Position numbers and translations under genes: made by a program | Assembly (NCBI RefSeq): GCF_000003815.2 | Contig: NC_049991.1 | Span: 5,551,822 to 5,615,821 of the forward strand | Direction: 5' to 3' | Source: Branchiostoma floridae | Taxonomy: Eukaryota; Chordata; Leptocardii; Amphioxiformes; Branchiostomatidae | Length of the DNA: 64,000 bases | The notes under the pieces: model-generated | The model's database searches: none | The model's input: the letters and a program-made list of their open reading frames with translations, nothing else | What the model was told of the DNA's origin: nothing | In this document: positions 36,946 through 51,900 of the stretch, one piece after another | Numbering within the stretch: the stretch's first letter is position 1 | How the letters are laid out: every line of letters starts with the position of its first letter

Positions 36946-39900
36946 CTGCATGAGGAAAGAAACCAACATGAAAATTGTTCCGTTAATGTAAATGTAGGAA
37001 GAGTTTACGGGTCTACTGTGTGTCAAGAAAGAAAATTATTTGCTGGCAATTTTCTGCACCAGAAAGAAAGTCATTGGGTTCCTAGAAGGATAGGAAACAA
37101 AGCAATCATACCCTGATTTGGTTCATACATGTATGTATGTGTGCTCCTATAGTTACTTTCCCTAATAATTTGGATGATATCAATTGGAGCACACATAATC
37201 AGAGATAATAGCTGTCAAAAATGCGGTTTGATTTGCATGGCAATACATTGCTGTCATTTTATCGTTTTGAACTTTTACATTTTCAAATGTAATCTACTGC
37301 AACTTTTTAGAACACAAAACCAATAACCATTCAAATACAAGATGATTGCTGGTCAATTTTGCATTGAAGTTAAAACAGTGGTGATGTTCTTTGAGTAGAA
37401 ACTTTGGCATGGCAGAAAGGCACCTGCTGCCGAGAGTTTGTCTGTGTGCAGTGCACATCAAGCATGGATGCAATGATATCTGCCCACTGGCAAAATGGAA
37501 AAATGTTGGAAAGATGTGAGGCCCCCTAGTGAGATGTGATGGCATGGCAGTTCTAATGTTTGCCATTTTTGTTTTTGAAATTTTCTGGATTGGGTACATG
37601 TATATCAAAATGTCAAGGACAAGACATGATATTGGCATATTACTGAGACATCCACATCTAAGGTCATCAAAAGGTCTTGATCATCGGGCTGAAATATTGT
37701 CCAGTTTCACTATTAACAGTTTCTGAGAACTGTATAGCTCATCTTTTTCTTTCACTGCAGCAGCAGTAGCTTGTAGCATTTCAATCAATAATTGCAAAGT
37801 TAAATAATTTCTGGAAATGTGCAAGTTGCTTATGCAGATTGTGTGAGGGCTATGTTGTAAATGTTTGCATGTTGGTGAAACAATGCGTTTAACTGTTAGT
37901 TATTTTTAGTCATTTTGCTTTTTTTCACATGCACTTCATATAGAATAGTGTGGGGTTGTGCATACAGCAGGCAAGTCACTCATATGCAAGCTTGTCAATA
38001 AATACTTTAACTTTAACAAGAACTGATTGGTTGCAGATAAAAGGCCTTAGTCGCAAGCAACAAACAAAAATTCCATCTGAACAGTGTTAACTTTTTCTTC
38101 AAATTTGGTGTTTTGTAAAACGTAACGTGGCATGCAAAGGCAAGCACAAAACGAGCAACTCTTAACCATGCCTGATCATTCTTTCAAAATGCCTTGTGTC
38201 TGGCTCAGCATGCAAGTGGCAGCAAACATACCTCAACCCACCACCACGCTTCAATCACAGTGCAGTAGTAACCGAAGAGGTATTCTTCCGCGTCGGGAAG
38301 GAGCTAGGTGTTTGGGGTGGTGGGGAGTTTGGTTTCTTTAGTGAGGAGGACTTCCTATTCCCAATCTTGTTCCATATGCCACTACTTCTTTTACTACAGA
38401 TGAGAAGAGGAGAGAAGAAGAGAACACACCATGCAAAAATGCCGAGTTTGCCATAACAACACACCACATGCAAAATATGATATGGGGGAGGGGGGGCATG
38501 ATGTTGGGACAGGCAAAGATGTAAATGTACAAGATGACTGAGCTTCGGTTTTTCTGCAAAGATGGGGAAGCAAGAGAGCAAAGGAAACTGTAAAAGATCA
38601 AGTTAGCAAAGAATGAAGTAGGAATGAGGGGTAAGTTCCTTATGTGTTAGGACAGCAGGCATAGCTTAGCCTTAGTGAGCTGTTGTAGAAAGGGGCAGTT
38701 CTAAACGGCAGTTTCGTACACTGACCTTGGTACATACCTTTCCATTAACGAAGGGGGTTGCCATGGGAACAACAAGGTAAGATTGACAGTAAGTACGCAG
38801 GTTGGGTCTTTTACACAAGTTGTTCTTTCAACAATATCACGTTTTCAGCATTCTTACTCCATACACAATCTGACAAAAAACAAACAACTGCATAGAAAGG
38901 TACTGTAAATCTGGAAACTTTCACAGTGGTTTTATTTTCCCTGGTTATCTTTCCAGCACAAGTTTACCAGACTGCGAACATCTCTCCTTCGTATAACTAC
39001 TGTACCTCAGAATTGTTCTAACAGCGATTTTAAAACACAAAGAAAACATTCTTTTTTCTCCTGACATGAAATAAAACCATGCTGAAAGTAAATGAATTCA
39101 CAGTACACAGCTACCGGTACTACAAAATAAGATAACTGCCCTTTCCAGAAAGATTTAATTAGTAAGCTACAGTTTGATTGACAGCTGTTAAAAGCCTCAT
39201 GTTAGTGTGATTAGAAAGAAGAGAACTTTCTCCCTACTGTATGTGTGTTGTTGATGTTCATGTTGTGAGACTTACCCCTCTGATTGTGTGACATCGTGTT
39301 GTGTGCTCTCTGTGTGTGCTGCGTGGAGTTTGTCGGCCAGCAGGCTGTGGTCCCCGCTACCGTTCACGGGTTCCGCGCTGTCCCCCACGGCGGACAGCAT
39401 CGTGCTGGAACCCTGGGGTGTGCTGCCAGCGCTACCTGGTGTGGACGGCTGGAAATCAAACTCTGGAAAGGAACGCAAACCATATTTCAATACACCCAAT
39501 ATAGACTTTTATCAAGAACATAAAGTTGCACTTTAAAACATACATGTTGCTATCATAAGTTTTATTGTAAATTTCAAACACTTTCATACACTAAAGGTAG
39601 TTTAAAAAATGATCGATCCTTTTCATTCTTTTGAAATTTCCTTTTTTTCCTAACAATGAAAAAACTAAGTTTAACACAGAAAAAGAAACATATTGATGCA
39701 ATGAAAACACAACAAAGAATATCTTTCAAGTCAGGATATCATATAGGTAAGGTCTATCAAACTGTTGCTATGACCTCAGTTTGGGTCATCACTATGGTAA
39801 CCAGTGACCTCACCTCCAGGAAAGAACCAATCAGCATGCTGGATGATGGTCTGTACAATCATGGAAGCCACGCCCGTAACCATGACACCAAGTCTAGAGA

Positions 39901-42900
39901 ATAAGGAATACTTCTGTCAGTGAGCACTTCTAACATACATGTCCCTTTTTCATCCCAAGAGAAGCATTAATTTAACAATATCAGCCTCATGTGAAATGTT
40001 TTATTTCATGTTGTTGATTTTGAGCAATTGACATGTACCAATATCAACTATGGGTATGACAGAATAATGTTGCGTCACATGTGCTTGCCAGATTGGGCTA
40101 GTGTAATTTGGCTAGATATTGGCCTACTAGCCTGACTAAATCGTACTTCTAGTATCCTGTCCTTGTAGGTGAAGTATTGTTACATTGTTTGAGTTAATAC
40201 TTATTTCTTTATTACTTATACTTTATTATATTCGAAAAATCAAAAAGACATATTTCTTTGCTGCATGTAAAAAAGCTCAGAATTGTTATTCAAATTTTGG
40301 GCCAGTGAACAATTGTCATTTTTATCCATCTACAATAACTGTAAATGGTATTATTACTTCTGGTATGTGAAAGCAAACGTTTTGATAGCTTAGTTGAACC
40401 ACTCCAATGTAAAAGGTAAGTAAAAGGTTTACTGTGACTTTTGGAAGGTGAAACATGGGAATAGACACTGTCAAAAGTTAACACACAACAACTTCACACA
40501 AACAAAAGTACATATTAGAACATCAACCAAGTTAAACAGCCATGTTGAAAATTCCCGCGCTTCTTGCATGGTTTAAGCAGTTTTAGTACGCAGTCATGCA
40601 CCTTGCATCATCATCGCATTGCCGACACCCCCAAAAAAAGAAGCCATTTGCCACACACCATTTTAACTAAACTACATGTATGTGTTTAGGTATTGAAGTT
40701 ATTGTATGGATGAAAGAAACTTCTATTCACACTTCCGATAAACTGTAGGCCCTACATGTAGGTACCAATACAGAAAATTTGGGTCCAAGTATGGACTTGA
40801 CACTGGACCTGATTATACCAGTACATTGTTCTTTCCTAATACACGTGTATGTCGAAAAAACTGGTCCACTGAATTTTTCTGGGCCTTCTTTGAGGGGACT
40901 GGTCAAAGAAGAAATACCTGTTTCGTAGGTACAGCAAGGAAAACACTATTTCAAATAAGGATGTCATCCATACAAATAACAGAAATACCCTTCATTTAGG
41001 GAACACAATCGGACCATCATGCACCACAACATGCCCTTTGAACCCCACCACACGTAAAGGTCAAAAGTCGTGGGTCAACTTACGCAGCATCTTCCATACC
41101 ATTGCTGGTGAGAAAAAGAAGAGTTCAGTTGCAGGCTATGAGTATGATGGACAGTGAAGTGTGTAATGAAGGGTTCTGTCATGCTTAGCAGACAAGAAAG
41201 ATCTCTTTTTGAAGATGAAGTGCTAAAAATGAAGCATCCTGATTGGTCAGGTATGGACCAATTAGACAACAATATTTCTTCATTACCATAAACAGTTTCA
41301 GACATGCCATATCAGCAGTTACAGTAAGAGGTAGGTGAGATTTTACAGGTTCCACATTTTTTCTTCAAATTTTAAAGTTTCTATGGGTATTCAACAGCCA
41401 CAAAACTATCAGACACAGATCAGGTGCAATCATTGTGCAGTTACTTAATTGTAATAAGCAGAATGCTGTCACTGAGATGTATGTGCCAAACCTATTAATT
41501 GTGCATGGGACAGAACCATAAAGATCAAACAAAAAATTCAAATCATATTGTTACAGAAAGTAAAACTTACCAGAAAGTATAAAAGAGCAATAAAATTTGA
41601 AATAGATTTAGAATTAGAGACAGAGAGAGTGATTGTATGACCTTAAAACTAAAAGGGAAAACTGTTAACACCATATATTATGTAAGTTTTGGTATGAGAT
41701 TTCTTCATGAAAGGTGTAAGAATTAACAATAAGCATAACAATAATACAAAAATATTCAAACAAATGAACAAACTTAGCAATATTCCTATTTGTTTCAACA
41801 AAATTGAAAACCAAAATTCACACTGCTTGCATTTAAATACAAACACAAACTCCACTTAATATTGTCATCTAGAAAACAATTTAAGAAGTATTTTTAAAGA
41901 TATTGAATTCCCCCATGCTTACCCTCCTTCTTCTCGAGACCAGATGAGATTTGGCGCCAACACCAGAGCAAGATTGCTCGCGCTCATCTTGTTAACTTCC
42001 GAGTTGGTCGAGATGGTAGCCAGAAATTTTATCAAGTATCTGTGGAAGGAAGCGACAGAGAAAAGAAATATCATATTTACTGCTAGGCCTTTATCATTAT
42101 TGAGTAGGCTGACTACTCTCTCTTTGCAGCCATGGGCCAGAATATGAGGAAAGAAATATACATGTTGTATACAACTACAATATATATATGGTAAAATACA
42201 TGTTGTATCAACCTTCATACAATGCCAAGTTTAAGCTAACAATATACATAATGGAAGACATATACATCTCTTTTATATGATGTCAAGTTCTTTACTTCAA
42301 AACCAGAAGGTACGTAAAATGCTCACCTAAAATTGTTGTAGTTTTGCTTGGGCAGTCTGTCGCACACACTCCACAGTGCCTGTAACTTAACCTGTGGGTC
42401 TTGAGTACTGCAAACAGGCACATGAAAAAATTTTAAAGGACATCTAATCAACATTTCAATCTCTGAAAATGTAACTTTATGTTCTGCAATGTATACAAGT
42501 GTAGCTGTATGAAATTGGAAGACAATTTTGTCTGTTTGTCCAAGGAGCTTTTATCAGGAGGAGAGAGTATGAAGTTACCCGCCCGCTGTGCGGCTTTGTT
42601 TGGCCCGTTAAATCCCGCAGCGCCGGCTTTGTTTACTGCCCTGCGCGGCGCCCGTCTGATCTGATGTTCGTAGCGCCGGTTGGCACGGTTTCTATGCTAA
42701 TGAGCCACGCCATTACGTCATAGCCCTCGAGCCAGCCCGAAGCCCGATTGGCAAGAGGCGAAGTGGGTCAGGTTTCCGACGATTCCCTTATTTGGAAAAC
42801 TCGGCAGGCATGTGACTACGTCATCTTGCGGTAGAGCGCACAATGGCGGACAGTTTGATATGTTTCTCTTCGCCGTACAACAAACATGGGCCAGTTTAGG

Positions 42901-45900
42901 CCTATTTTCGCGGATCGAGGTCTGTTTTCTTGCGATAGAATTATGAATTTTCACATGTATTTTCAGATGGCTACTAAAAAAATATGACGTTTTTCTTCAT
43001 TTAGCTGATATTTTTTCGTAACTGTTGATGATGTGCTCGGTAAAATGGCGTGTTCACTGTTGGTCGAACCTTGCTCATTTTTGTCGAACCACCCGTGTTT
43101 TTAGAGGATACATCGGGCCTGGAATAAGGTGAAGGTAAGGCGGGAGAGCATAGTTTTCATGGTTTTCGTTACGATCGGGTTTTCGTATATAATGTCTTGA
43201 GTTCTCCAGGCATAATTTTGAACTTTGTATTTGTATCGATTTATGAAATATATCTGTTGCATACTTAAAAAAAACTTGGTTCCTGTGATCATTGAGTCAG
43301 GTTTTTCACAGTCATCATTAATTGTAGGAATATTACCAGTTTTTTTCGTAGACTTTGCCTCAGACAATTTTGCCTTTAGGCTTAGCCCGTACCCGAGCGG
43401 CGGCGCTGTCCGGTCGCCGTATGGCTTTGAAATTTCACCCTCAGTCAGAGAGAATATTGCCGCCGCTGTATGTATTCCGAAGTTACTCTTCTGTTCAACA
43501 TCGTCGACAAAATCGCAAAAATCAGATCGCTACACACAATGTTTGTATCCCCAGGCCGCCCCACCATGAATGACCACAAAACAAAGGGAAAACAAAAGCT
43601 TGCGTGGGTGAAATGTATGTAGATGCGGGTTTTTGACACGTGGGTGTTAATCAAATTTTGTCGCCCGCTACGAACATAGCTGAATGGAAAAAAATTCTTG
43701 CTCTCTCCTCCTGATAAAAGCTCCTTGGTTTGTCTAAAACTTGATTTTGAACTTTGATATTTGACTACTGACCTTCCTGCTTCCATCCAGTCCTGGAATA
43801 AGTCGAAGGTCATCAACGGCTCAGGGAGCTCTCTCAAGTACAACTTTAATGCACCTGACAAAAACAGATACACCAGTTATATGCCAGTGGACTTTTGACA
43901 GTACACATGCACCACCTATCAATTCTGAATGGAACTGCAAGACATTCTGGTATGCTAAACTACATCACACCTTTAAAGATGTCTGACTTTTTATTATCAG
44001 TTAGCCCTGAACTTGACAGATCATGCTGAGCTTAACAAAACATCTATCTTCAGAGTGTTGCATCAACGTAAGTGTTGCGAGGCAACTAATAATGCTAGTT
44101 CACCATTATCCGTGAGGTAACCTATATCCGTTCTACTTACAACAGGGAATTTAGGGATATCAAGTCGATGGACAGTGGTTTTAAATTGCATTTTTGTTAG
44201 GTACTGCAGTTTGAAACCACTGTCCATTGACTTAATATCCCTAAATACCCTAGTCTTGAATACAGCGGATAAAGGTTACCCCGCGAATAAAGGAGAACTA
44301 GCGTTATATACTGTACATTTATGAGGGTCTGCATGGGGGGTTTTGGTAATGCTTAACGGTGAATTCAGGAGGCCCGGTAACGTTTAACGGTAAATTCAGG
44401 AGGCCTGGTAACGCTTAACGGTAAATTCAGAATAAGTTACAAAGCATACCAGTAACATTGACGTGCATTCCTAATCATACAACGCTAGAGTAGTTATATC
44501 AATGGGTGAAAATACATTGTGAGAAGCAGAAGGTGCCCAGAACCCGGAGGAATGACAGGGACAATGTCCATGACATCTCTAAATTGATGGAGGCAGAATT
44601 CCCGGCCCGACACAGAGACGGCGGCAGCTAATTTCTTATGGCGGGATTGAACTATCGTTTCAGCACATGGAGCGCCGAAGGCGCGACGCATTCCAGGGGG
44701 ATCTGGAGGATGCTCCCCCGGAAAAAAAAAATTTAAAATCAAGACTCTCTTAAATGCTATTTCCTGCATTTTTGGCAAATTTTGTCGACCGACTAAGGCC
44801 ACACCAATTTAATTTCTTGGTTCACGGATTTTTTCATAAAAAATATGGAGCGAAAGGGCGAAATAAAAATAAAAATAAAAATTGTAAAATGGTTGGGGTA
44901 AAGGTAACGGCTAATCCAAAACATAAAGAAAAAAAAGTTTTCAGCTTGAAAAAAGTACAAAAACACTATTTTTGTACAGTAACAGCACCTGTACCCACAC
45001 TTTAAGCTTATAATATAAAGGCCAATTTGCTACACCAGAAAGTTCGTGAATGGTTTCATTAATGGTGAAAATTTGCTGAGTGGTAATTTTTATTTTTATT
45101 TTTTTTCCCAAAAAATAGGAGCGAGCGAATCCGTGAACCAAGAAATTAAATCGGTGTGGCCTAAGCCAAAAAAAGTAGGTTGATTTTGACATTTTCATAA
45201 AGTTACACATGATTATACTCGTAGCTTTGCCCTCCACCCCCAGAGCCCCGACATATTTTTACCATTGCTCGGAAGCACGCGACGTTGCAATATAAGTCCG
45301 GGAAATTTTTAAAATCTGGACCGTCTGAAACGCCATTTACTGCATTTTGAAGGACAGATTTTGCCGTAAGACGAAGCTAAATCAAATGACATTTTAATAG
45401 AGAGAAAAATTTTTTGTGCGATAACCCACGCCCCTAACATATTTTCGCCATGTCGTCGTTAGCGCCAAAGGCGCAAGCCGTCGCAAGGGAGGTCCGGAGA
45501 AACCTCATTTTCTGCATCCTAGGAGAACTTTTTGCCCGAAGCTAAGCTATGTTTGACACTGAAATCTGTGATAAAGTTTTGAGGGCGATAAAGTTTTGAG
45601 GACGACGCTTTCGCAACATATTTTACCATGTTCAGACCCGAAGGCCGGGAGGCTCGGAGAAATTTTGAACTCTGGACCCTTTGAAACGCCATTTCCTGCA
45701 TTTTCAGGGGTTCTATCTGGCATTTGACTTCGTGTGTATAGTATAACGGGTTACGAAGAATTTCTTGGTAACGCTTAACGGTGAATTCGGGATAACAAAT
45801 AACGATTAACGTTGAATTAAAACGACCAATAACGCTTAACGAAGAATATACCGATAACGATTAACGTTGAATTAGAGCGGGTCGGTAACGATTAACGGTG

Positions 45901-48900
45901 AATTAAAATGGCTCGTAACGCTTAACGGAAAAAGGCATGCAGACCCTCATTTATGCTAAAAAGGTAGCGTGACTTCCACAATATTCTATCACGTTCCCTT
46001 ACCAGATATTGAGTGGACATCCTGTACATACTCTTCTAGGTCCGCTAGCCCAGTAATGATTCCCGAATCTAAAGCAGCCTAACAAACAACAACAACATTT
46101 GGGTCATTCTTCCAACAACAACAACAACAACAATAACAACAACAACAACAACACAAATACAACGAAAAATTCAGCCATCTTAATGTTCTTTTACATTTGT
46201 CTATTTCCTACATTAAATTTAAGTCTGACATTATCTCACTTACCTTCAATTTCTTTGTTTTGGAGGAACTACCTGCTACTCTAAACAACCCCTATGGAAA
46301 AAAATTAAACAAATGATGAGAAGGTTAGATTTGAGTTTGGTTGATGGCTAGAAATTGTCTGCTTTCAAATGAATCTCAAGTCTGTGACTGTTATTCTAGA
46401 AATATTCTAGATCAAAATGAATCAAAAACAGATGTAATGGAATGTTTCAAGAGGTCTTGACATGTATATTGCATGCATAGCTGACAACAAAACCATTCAT
46501 ATCCACTGTTATTGTAATTGGTTTGTCAAGGATATGAAGAATTTTGTTATCAACTGTATATGTAGATGTATGAACACTTGACAACTATACAACTTACTTC
46601 TTCTTCCATTCCCCATTCCAACAGAGCTAAGGCGCAGGCTTCCAGAGGCAGGGCGATGTCTCTCTCTGTAATCTTCAGGTGTTCCTCTAATGACAGGCCA
46701 TATACTGGCTTCATCATAGCTTGTTCTATGGAAAAAATACAAAGAGTGTTAAGTTTTCACAGTACACTGGCACCACCTATCATCTCTGAATAGAACTGCA
46801 GGATGTATCATCAGACACTCACAGGTGGCTGGGATAGGGGTATTGAGTATCTGGGACATAAAAACAGGTACCGGTACTATAACATATGCTTGGAAAAACC
46901 TATCAATCACTGTCCTAGCAGAAATTTTCTTCTTGACAAAAGGCCATAACACACTTTATTGTGGTAGCTTTGCAGCAAGGAAACAGGAAGAGTAATGATA
47001 TTATTTACCTAGTTGTCCCTTCATGGCTGGTAGTACCTTCTCCAAACTGGAAATGGCCGCCCTGTGGAATCTGATCTGAGCTTCAACCAACTGTGGAGGA
47101 ATCAAAAACGCAATTATTATGTTTAGAAAATTAACCCTCTCCCTCCAAAGTCTTTCTTGGGACAGCAAACTTTGGCCAACGACTCTTAATTATCGTATCA
47201 ACTGTCAACTGGTGTAGATGATTTTTACAGTCTAGAAGGCAACTTTGGTAACCATAGTCTGGAGAAGGTTGGGAGCATATGGTCAGCTATATATTTGTGA
47301 TAGGGGCTTAACTCGAAACCTTGGTCTGGAGAAGGTTGGTAGACAGGTTTAGCTACCGGGTATGTGTAATAGGGGCTTGAGGATGAGTATACTTACACTG
47401 ATAAGGTTATGTGCATATTCCTGCTCCTTTGACACAAACTGGTACATGTCGGTGGCCAGGGCATCCTGAAAAACAAGAGGACATGGTCACAAGACTGTTT
47501 ATTACACTTGAAATCTCTACTTTTAAAAGCACTGTGTTGGCAAATCTACATTTCAACCTTTTACGAAGTTTCCAGTTTTATCAGTAGCACAATGTCACAA
47601 TATGAACTGTGCATATATTACTTTTTTGCAAGTCATTTGATCATCATTACAAATCCAATCAATAACAACCAAAATCTTGCACTAAATTCTAGACACACCG
47701 ATTCCAAATTTTCATGTTTTTCTAAATTCATAGTGGTCAGTACGCTTTTTGTAAAATTTAAGGTACTTTTCACAGCCATCTGATTGTACATAACTTATAA
47801 TAAATCATGACATTTAACTGATATCAAGATGTCAATGGTTTATTGAGCTTTTAAAATGATACAGCTTTGCACTACTTACAGGGGTTTTGAATCGCACTGA
47901 CAACTACCTTTTTAAATTAGCAGTTTGAAATGTCTGTAAAACTCACCCGACACAGGTTCATCCGACTCTGTGCATCGTCCATCTCATCTTTCAGGGACTC
48001 TGCCTTGGCCATGGCTGCCGCCTGGTTCCCTCCAGTGTTAGAACTTCTGATAGCTGAGTGGTATCTGCTTCTGGCTGAGTCCATGTCCAGTACTAGCTTA
48101 GCTAACCTCTTTCTCTGGGTCTGGATGGCAGGGATGTCCACCTGTAAGGGGGAGGGGGGCATGTTTAACTGATTGTTTTACTCATACTTCAGGGCTCGAA
48201 ATTCATTTTTTTGATTAGGTGCACTGGTGCACCCAGCTAAAAAAATTGGGTGCACCAAAACATTTTTGGGTGCACCACTTAAATTTCAGTAGAATGTCAG
48301 AAAAACCTAATAACAAAACTTTAATTCTTAAACAAGTACCATGACATTTTTATTATTTTTTTTACCCTTAGATGTCAAGAATATGATGCATACTAGGCTA
48401 AGAATACTTTCAAAATTGATATCTTAACATAGTATTACATAAACTCAAGAACATTTGGGTGCACCCTGTGCATCCACAGAAAATAATTGGGTGCACAGCT
48501 TCAATTTTGGGTGCACCTGGGTGCACATGCACCCAGTATTTCGAGCCCTGTACTTAGATACCTAGAATTTTTCTGTGAATTTCTTGTTGCACCCAGTATT
48601 TCGAGCCCTGTACTTAGATGATATACCTAGAATTTTTCTGTGAATTTCTTGTTTTCTTGAGTATTGTGAATTTCTTACTGATTCTATTCAATACATTATT
48701 CCACTGGCTCCCATAAGGCACTGGGTACCATCCAGGGAGTAGTTCGCTTCTGTGTTTGAGCAGAAATTGCTTCTGCTACTTCTCTGGAGAATCGCATATT
48801 CAAACATTTTGGTGATGACGTCAGTTAAAGGGGCATTCCACTCCAGAAGGGAGTGTTATTTTCCAATAGATAATGTATCAATTAATACATGATCAGCCGA

Positions 48901-51900
48901 CCTTTGGTGGGATTCCACTTGTCGCAAATTACGCAACGTGTGTGTGTAAAACAATATGACACTCACTAAACCCATGCAGACCCTACCCATGTATTCCCTA
49001 TACGTGTAGACACTTCCTTTATCGTGAATATTTCTGACATAAAATGAGGGGCGCTTAGCAAACCAAGAAGGTCAATTGTTCACAAGAAATCAAAGAACAC
49101 ATATCTAGACTTGTTTTTCTTAGCGCCCCTGAAATTAGCTTTGTATCCTAACTTAATTCAGGCGTTGTCAGGCACATTGTATTTAGCCATAGGCTGAGAT
49201 TGATTGATTTAATTAGAGGGTACTTGGGGAGTTTTGTAGAAGACTGAATGCTTTTTTGGTGCTAATGGGTACTCTATCGTATAATGTTACGTAGCATACA
49301 TTTCTCATCTCCTACAATTAATATCTATCGGAAAATAACAGTCCCGTCTGGAGTGGAATGCCCCTTTAATGTGCGAATCAAAATAATGGGTTCTTGAGCA
49401 CTCTTTCGAACAGGCGTTCCAACATCTGTTTGATTACAGTCAACAGACAGAAACCAAGACAAGCAAATAGCACACCAAAAACATTTTTGCAGAGGTAACA
49501 AATCAGAACATGTATGAAGATTCTTTTAGAAATCTAATTATGAAGAAGACAGTAGGCATGACCCCTTACCTCCTGCAGATTTGTGAGTGGTGTCATGACT
49601 GTTTTCTCTACTTCCATCTCGTAGTTGGTGAGGTCCTTAGCCAGGTTTCCCTGTCCTTCCCCACACAACTGGAACAATGTCCTACACACACATAGATATA
49701 GGGAAGCAAGCTGTAGTTAGATGGCAGAAATGTCTTTACTGGTGCAACCATAATAGGGGGGGTCAAACTGCTCCAGTACATGTCAGTAATGCATGCAGGG
49801 CCTGTCCTTCTGTCCTGGGACAAAACTTTTCTTGATGAGATGGAGAAAAATCTCACCCCATCCATCCACCCAATGACTCGAAAAGCTGTTAAAAATGTTC
49901 TTTCATTGGCTTAAGATGACATATTTAAGCTTTTAACCAGGAAAATCAACAACATTGGCTCACAACCTGTACTGTGAATAGGACAGAAAAAAGTATTAAC
50001 TTGGAGACAGCTCCGAATGTATATAATCCTTTGGGAAAGCGGTGGGAAAAGGGTATTTATCTCAATAATCAAATTATTGATGCATCAAGACTAAAATTTG
50101 ACACAAAAGTTCTACTGGTACATGTACAATATATAAAAAGACCTACATACCCCAATAGTGTCTCATCCCCCATGAGGGAAGAAGACTCCAACATGCTCTG
50201 TGAAAGGGCTGACTGTGGAAGCTTTTTCTGTAAGGTAAGAATACAGTCTATTAGAGTCTTAGACATATAAACGTATTTATGTTATACCTGGGACATGATA
50301 ACCTTTGATACGGGTGCATAGGAAAAAATACAACACGATGCATTCCATATTAGTTACCCACGGTCCCAGCCCTCCCACAAGTTGGATCAGTATTTTGGGC
50401 AATCCTAGTCATGGTCAAGTTTGCTTGTACGTCGTCGTATTCTATGATGCATTTATGTATAACCTAGAACTTCTCAATGTCCTGTAGTAACCTTGAATAT
50501 CTTAACTAACTAAAACACTACTATATGTACAAGTGAACACATCATACACAAAATGTAATTGAAATCAACACTTCAAACATACACACAAAAGGAATAAGAA
50601 CACACAAAAAAAAGAACTACGAACTGTACTTAATACTTTTACAGTCTTTGGTACCTTTCTGAAATGCTGTCCCATAGAAAGAGTACAGTTTAAGGAGTTC
50701 ATGGTAAGAAACCTAGGAAGAAGGTTGGAGAACACAGAAGAAGGTGCAAGAAAATAGCCACAAAGACACAAGAAAACAAGCAGAAATCTTTTGAATCACA
50801 ATATTGAAAATGAAACTAAGACAGAATCGAAAGTAGGAAAACTGACAATTTATATAAAAATGTAGATAATTATATGCTAATGAAGGACTTCCAGGCAAGA
50901 AGATTCACAAGATAAGGCAACAGATTTTGTGAACTATCAGACTTTTCAGGTAGTATCCACACCCTTTTGTAAGTGACTCTTGGAAACATCCAATAACTTT
51001 CCTCACTCACTGACAAAAGGTAGACGATGCTAAATGAAATATCTGACCGTTTACAAAATCAGCATTTTTATATCCAGTTGCTTGAGTTAAACTTGAACAT
51101 GAATATCTAGTGTAGATATAAATGGCTTTCATTTATAATATACAAAATTTTAATGATAAAATGGCAGGAAAAGCTAAGAAGAGGGATAGAACTACGTTCT
51201 CACCATGCGCTTGTCTAAGTTGTCCCCCCCACCCTGTTGACATGCTGACAGTTTCTTGGTCACATTGTGGGTGGCGAGCTTCACATTGTCTATCTTCTTC
51301 TCAATCTGTGGGAAAAAATGAGAGCATGTTATTGTATGAAGCACACGTGTTTAAATGACATACTATCAGTATACAGTTGAATCCGCTTAATGGCACACTC
51401 CATTTGCCAACTATTTCGTGCAATTATCTGGGTGGTGCAATTATGCGAAGTTAGCTAGCTGGACCGCCCTGGTTTGGGATGAGGAGATTCCGTGCAATTA
51501 ACAGAAGTGTGCGATAATCCATTGTGCAATTAACTGGCTTCTACTGTACTAGTAACTGGTATAACAGCCTTTTGACATAACGGGTTTGACACACAGAGAA
51601 GGACCCCTACTCTTTTCAATAAGTGTGGCGGGTTCTTTAACATGCTCGAGGTGTGGCTCTCCAAAATCATGGAACGTTTCGAACCTTCAGGCCCTATCTG
51701 AGGTATGTCTTAAACCGAAGCTAGGTTTTCATTTTCACCTTTTTTTAGCTTTCCCATGGGTACAAGATTATTACCATAGCGGTGTATTCAAACCAAAGAC
51801 CTCATCTGAATTTGAGGATAAACACCCTGACGTTATACCACATGTCCCCACAAAATGATACAAAATCAACATAAAATAAGAGGTACACATCAACAGCCAA

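Noticed and set aside
43445-43873. 142-codon minus-strand frame as one exon
   Set aside because: Only its 5' third is RICH exon 12; the rest runs into the intron and a TIR element.
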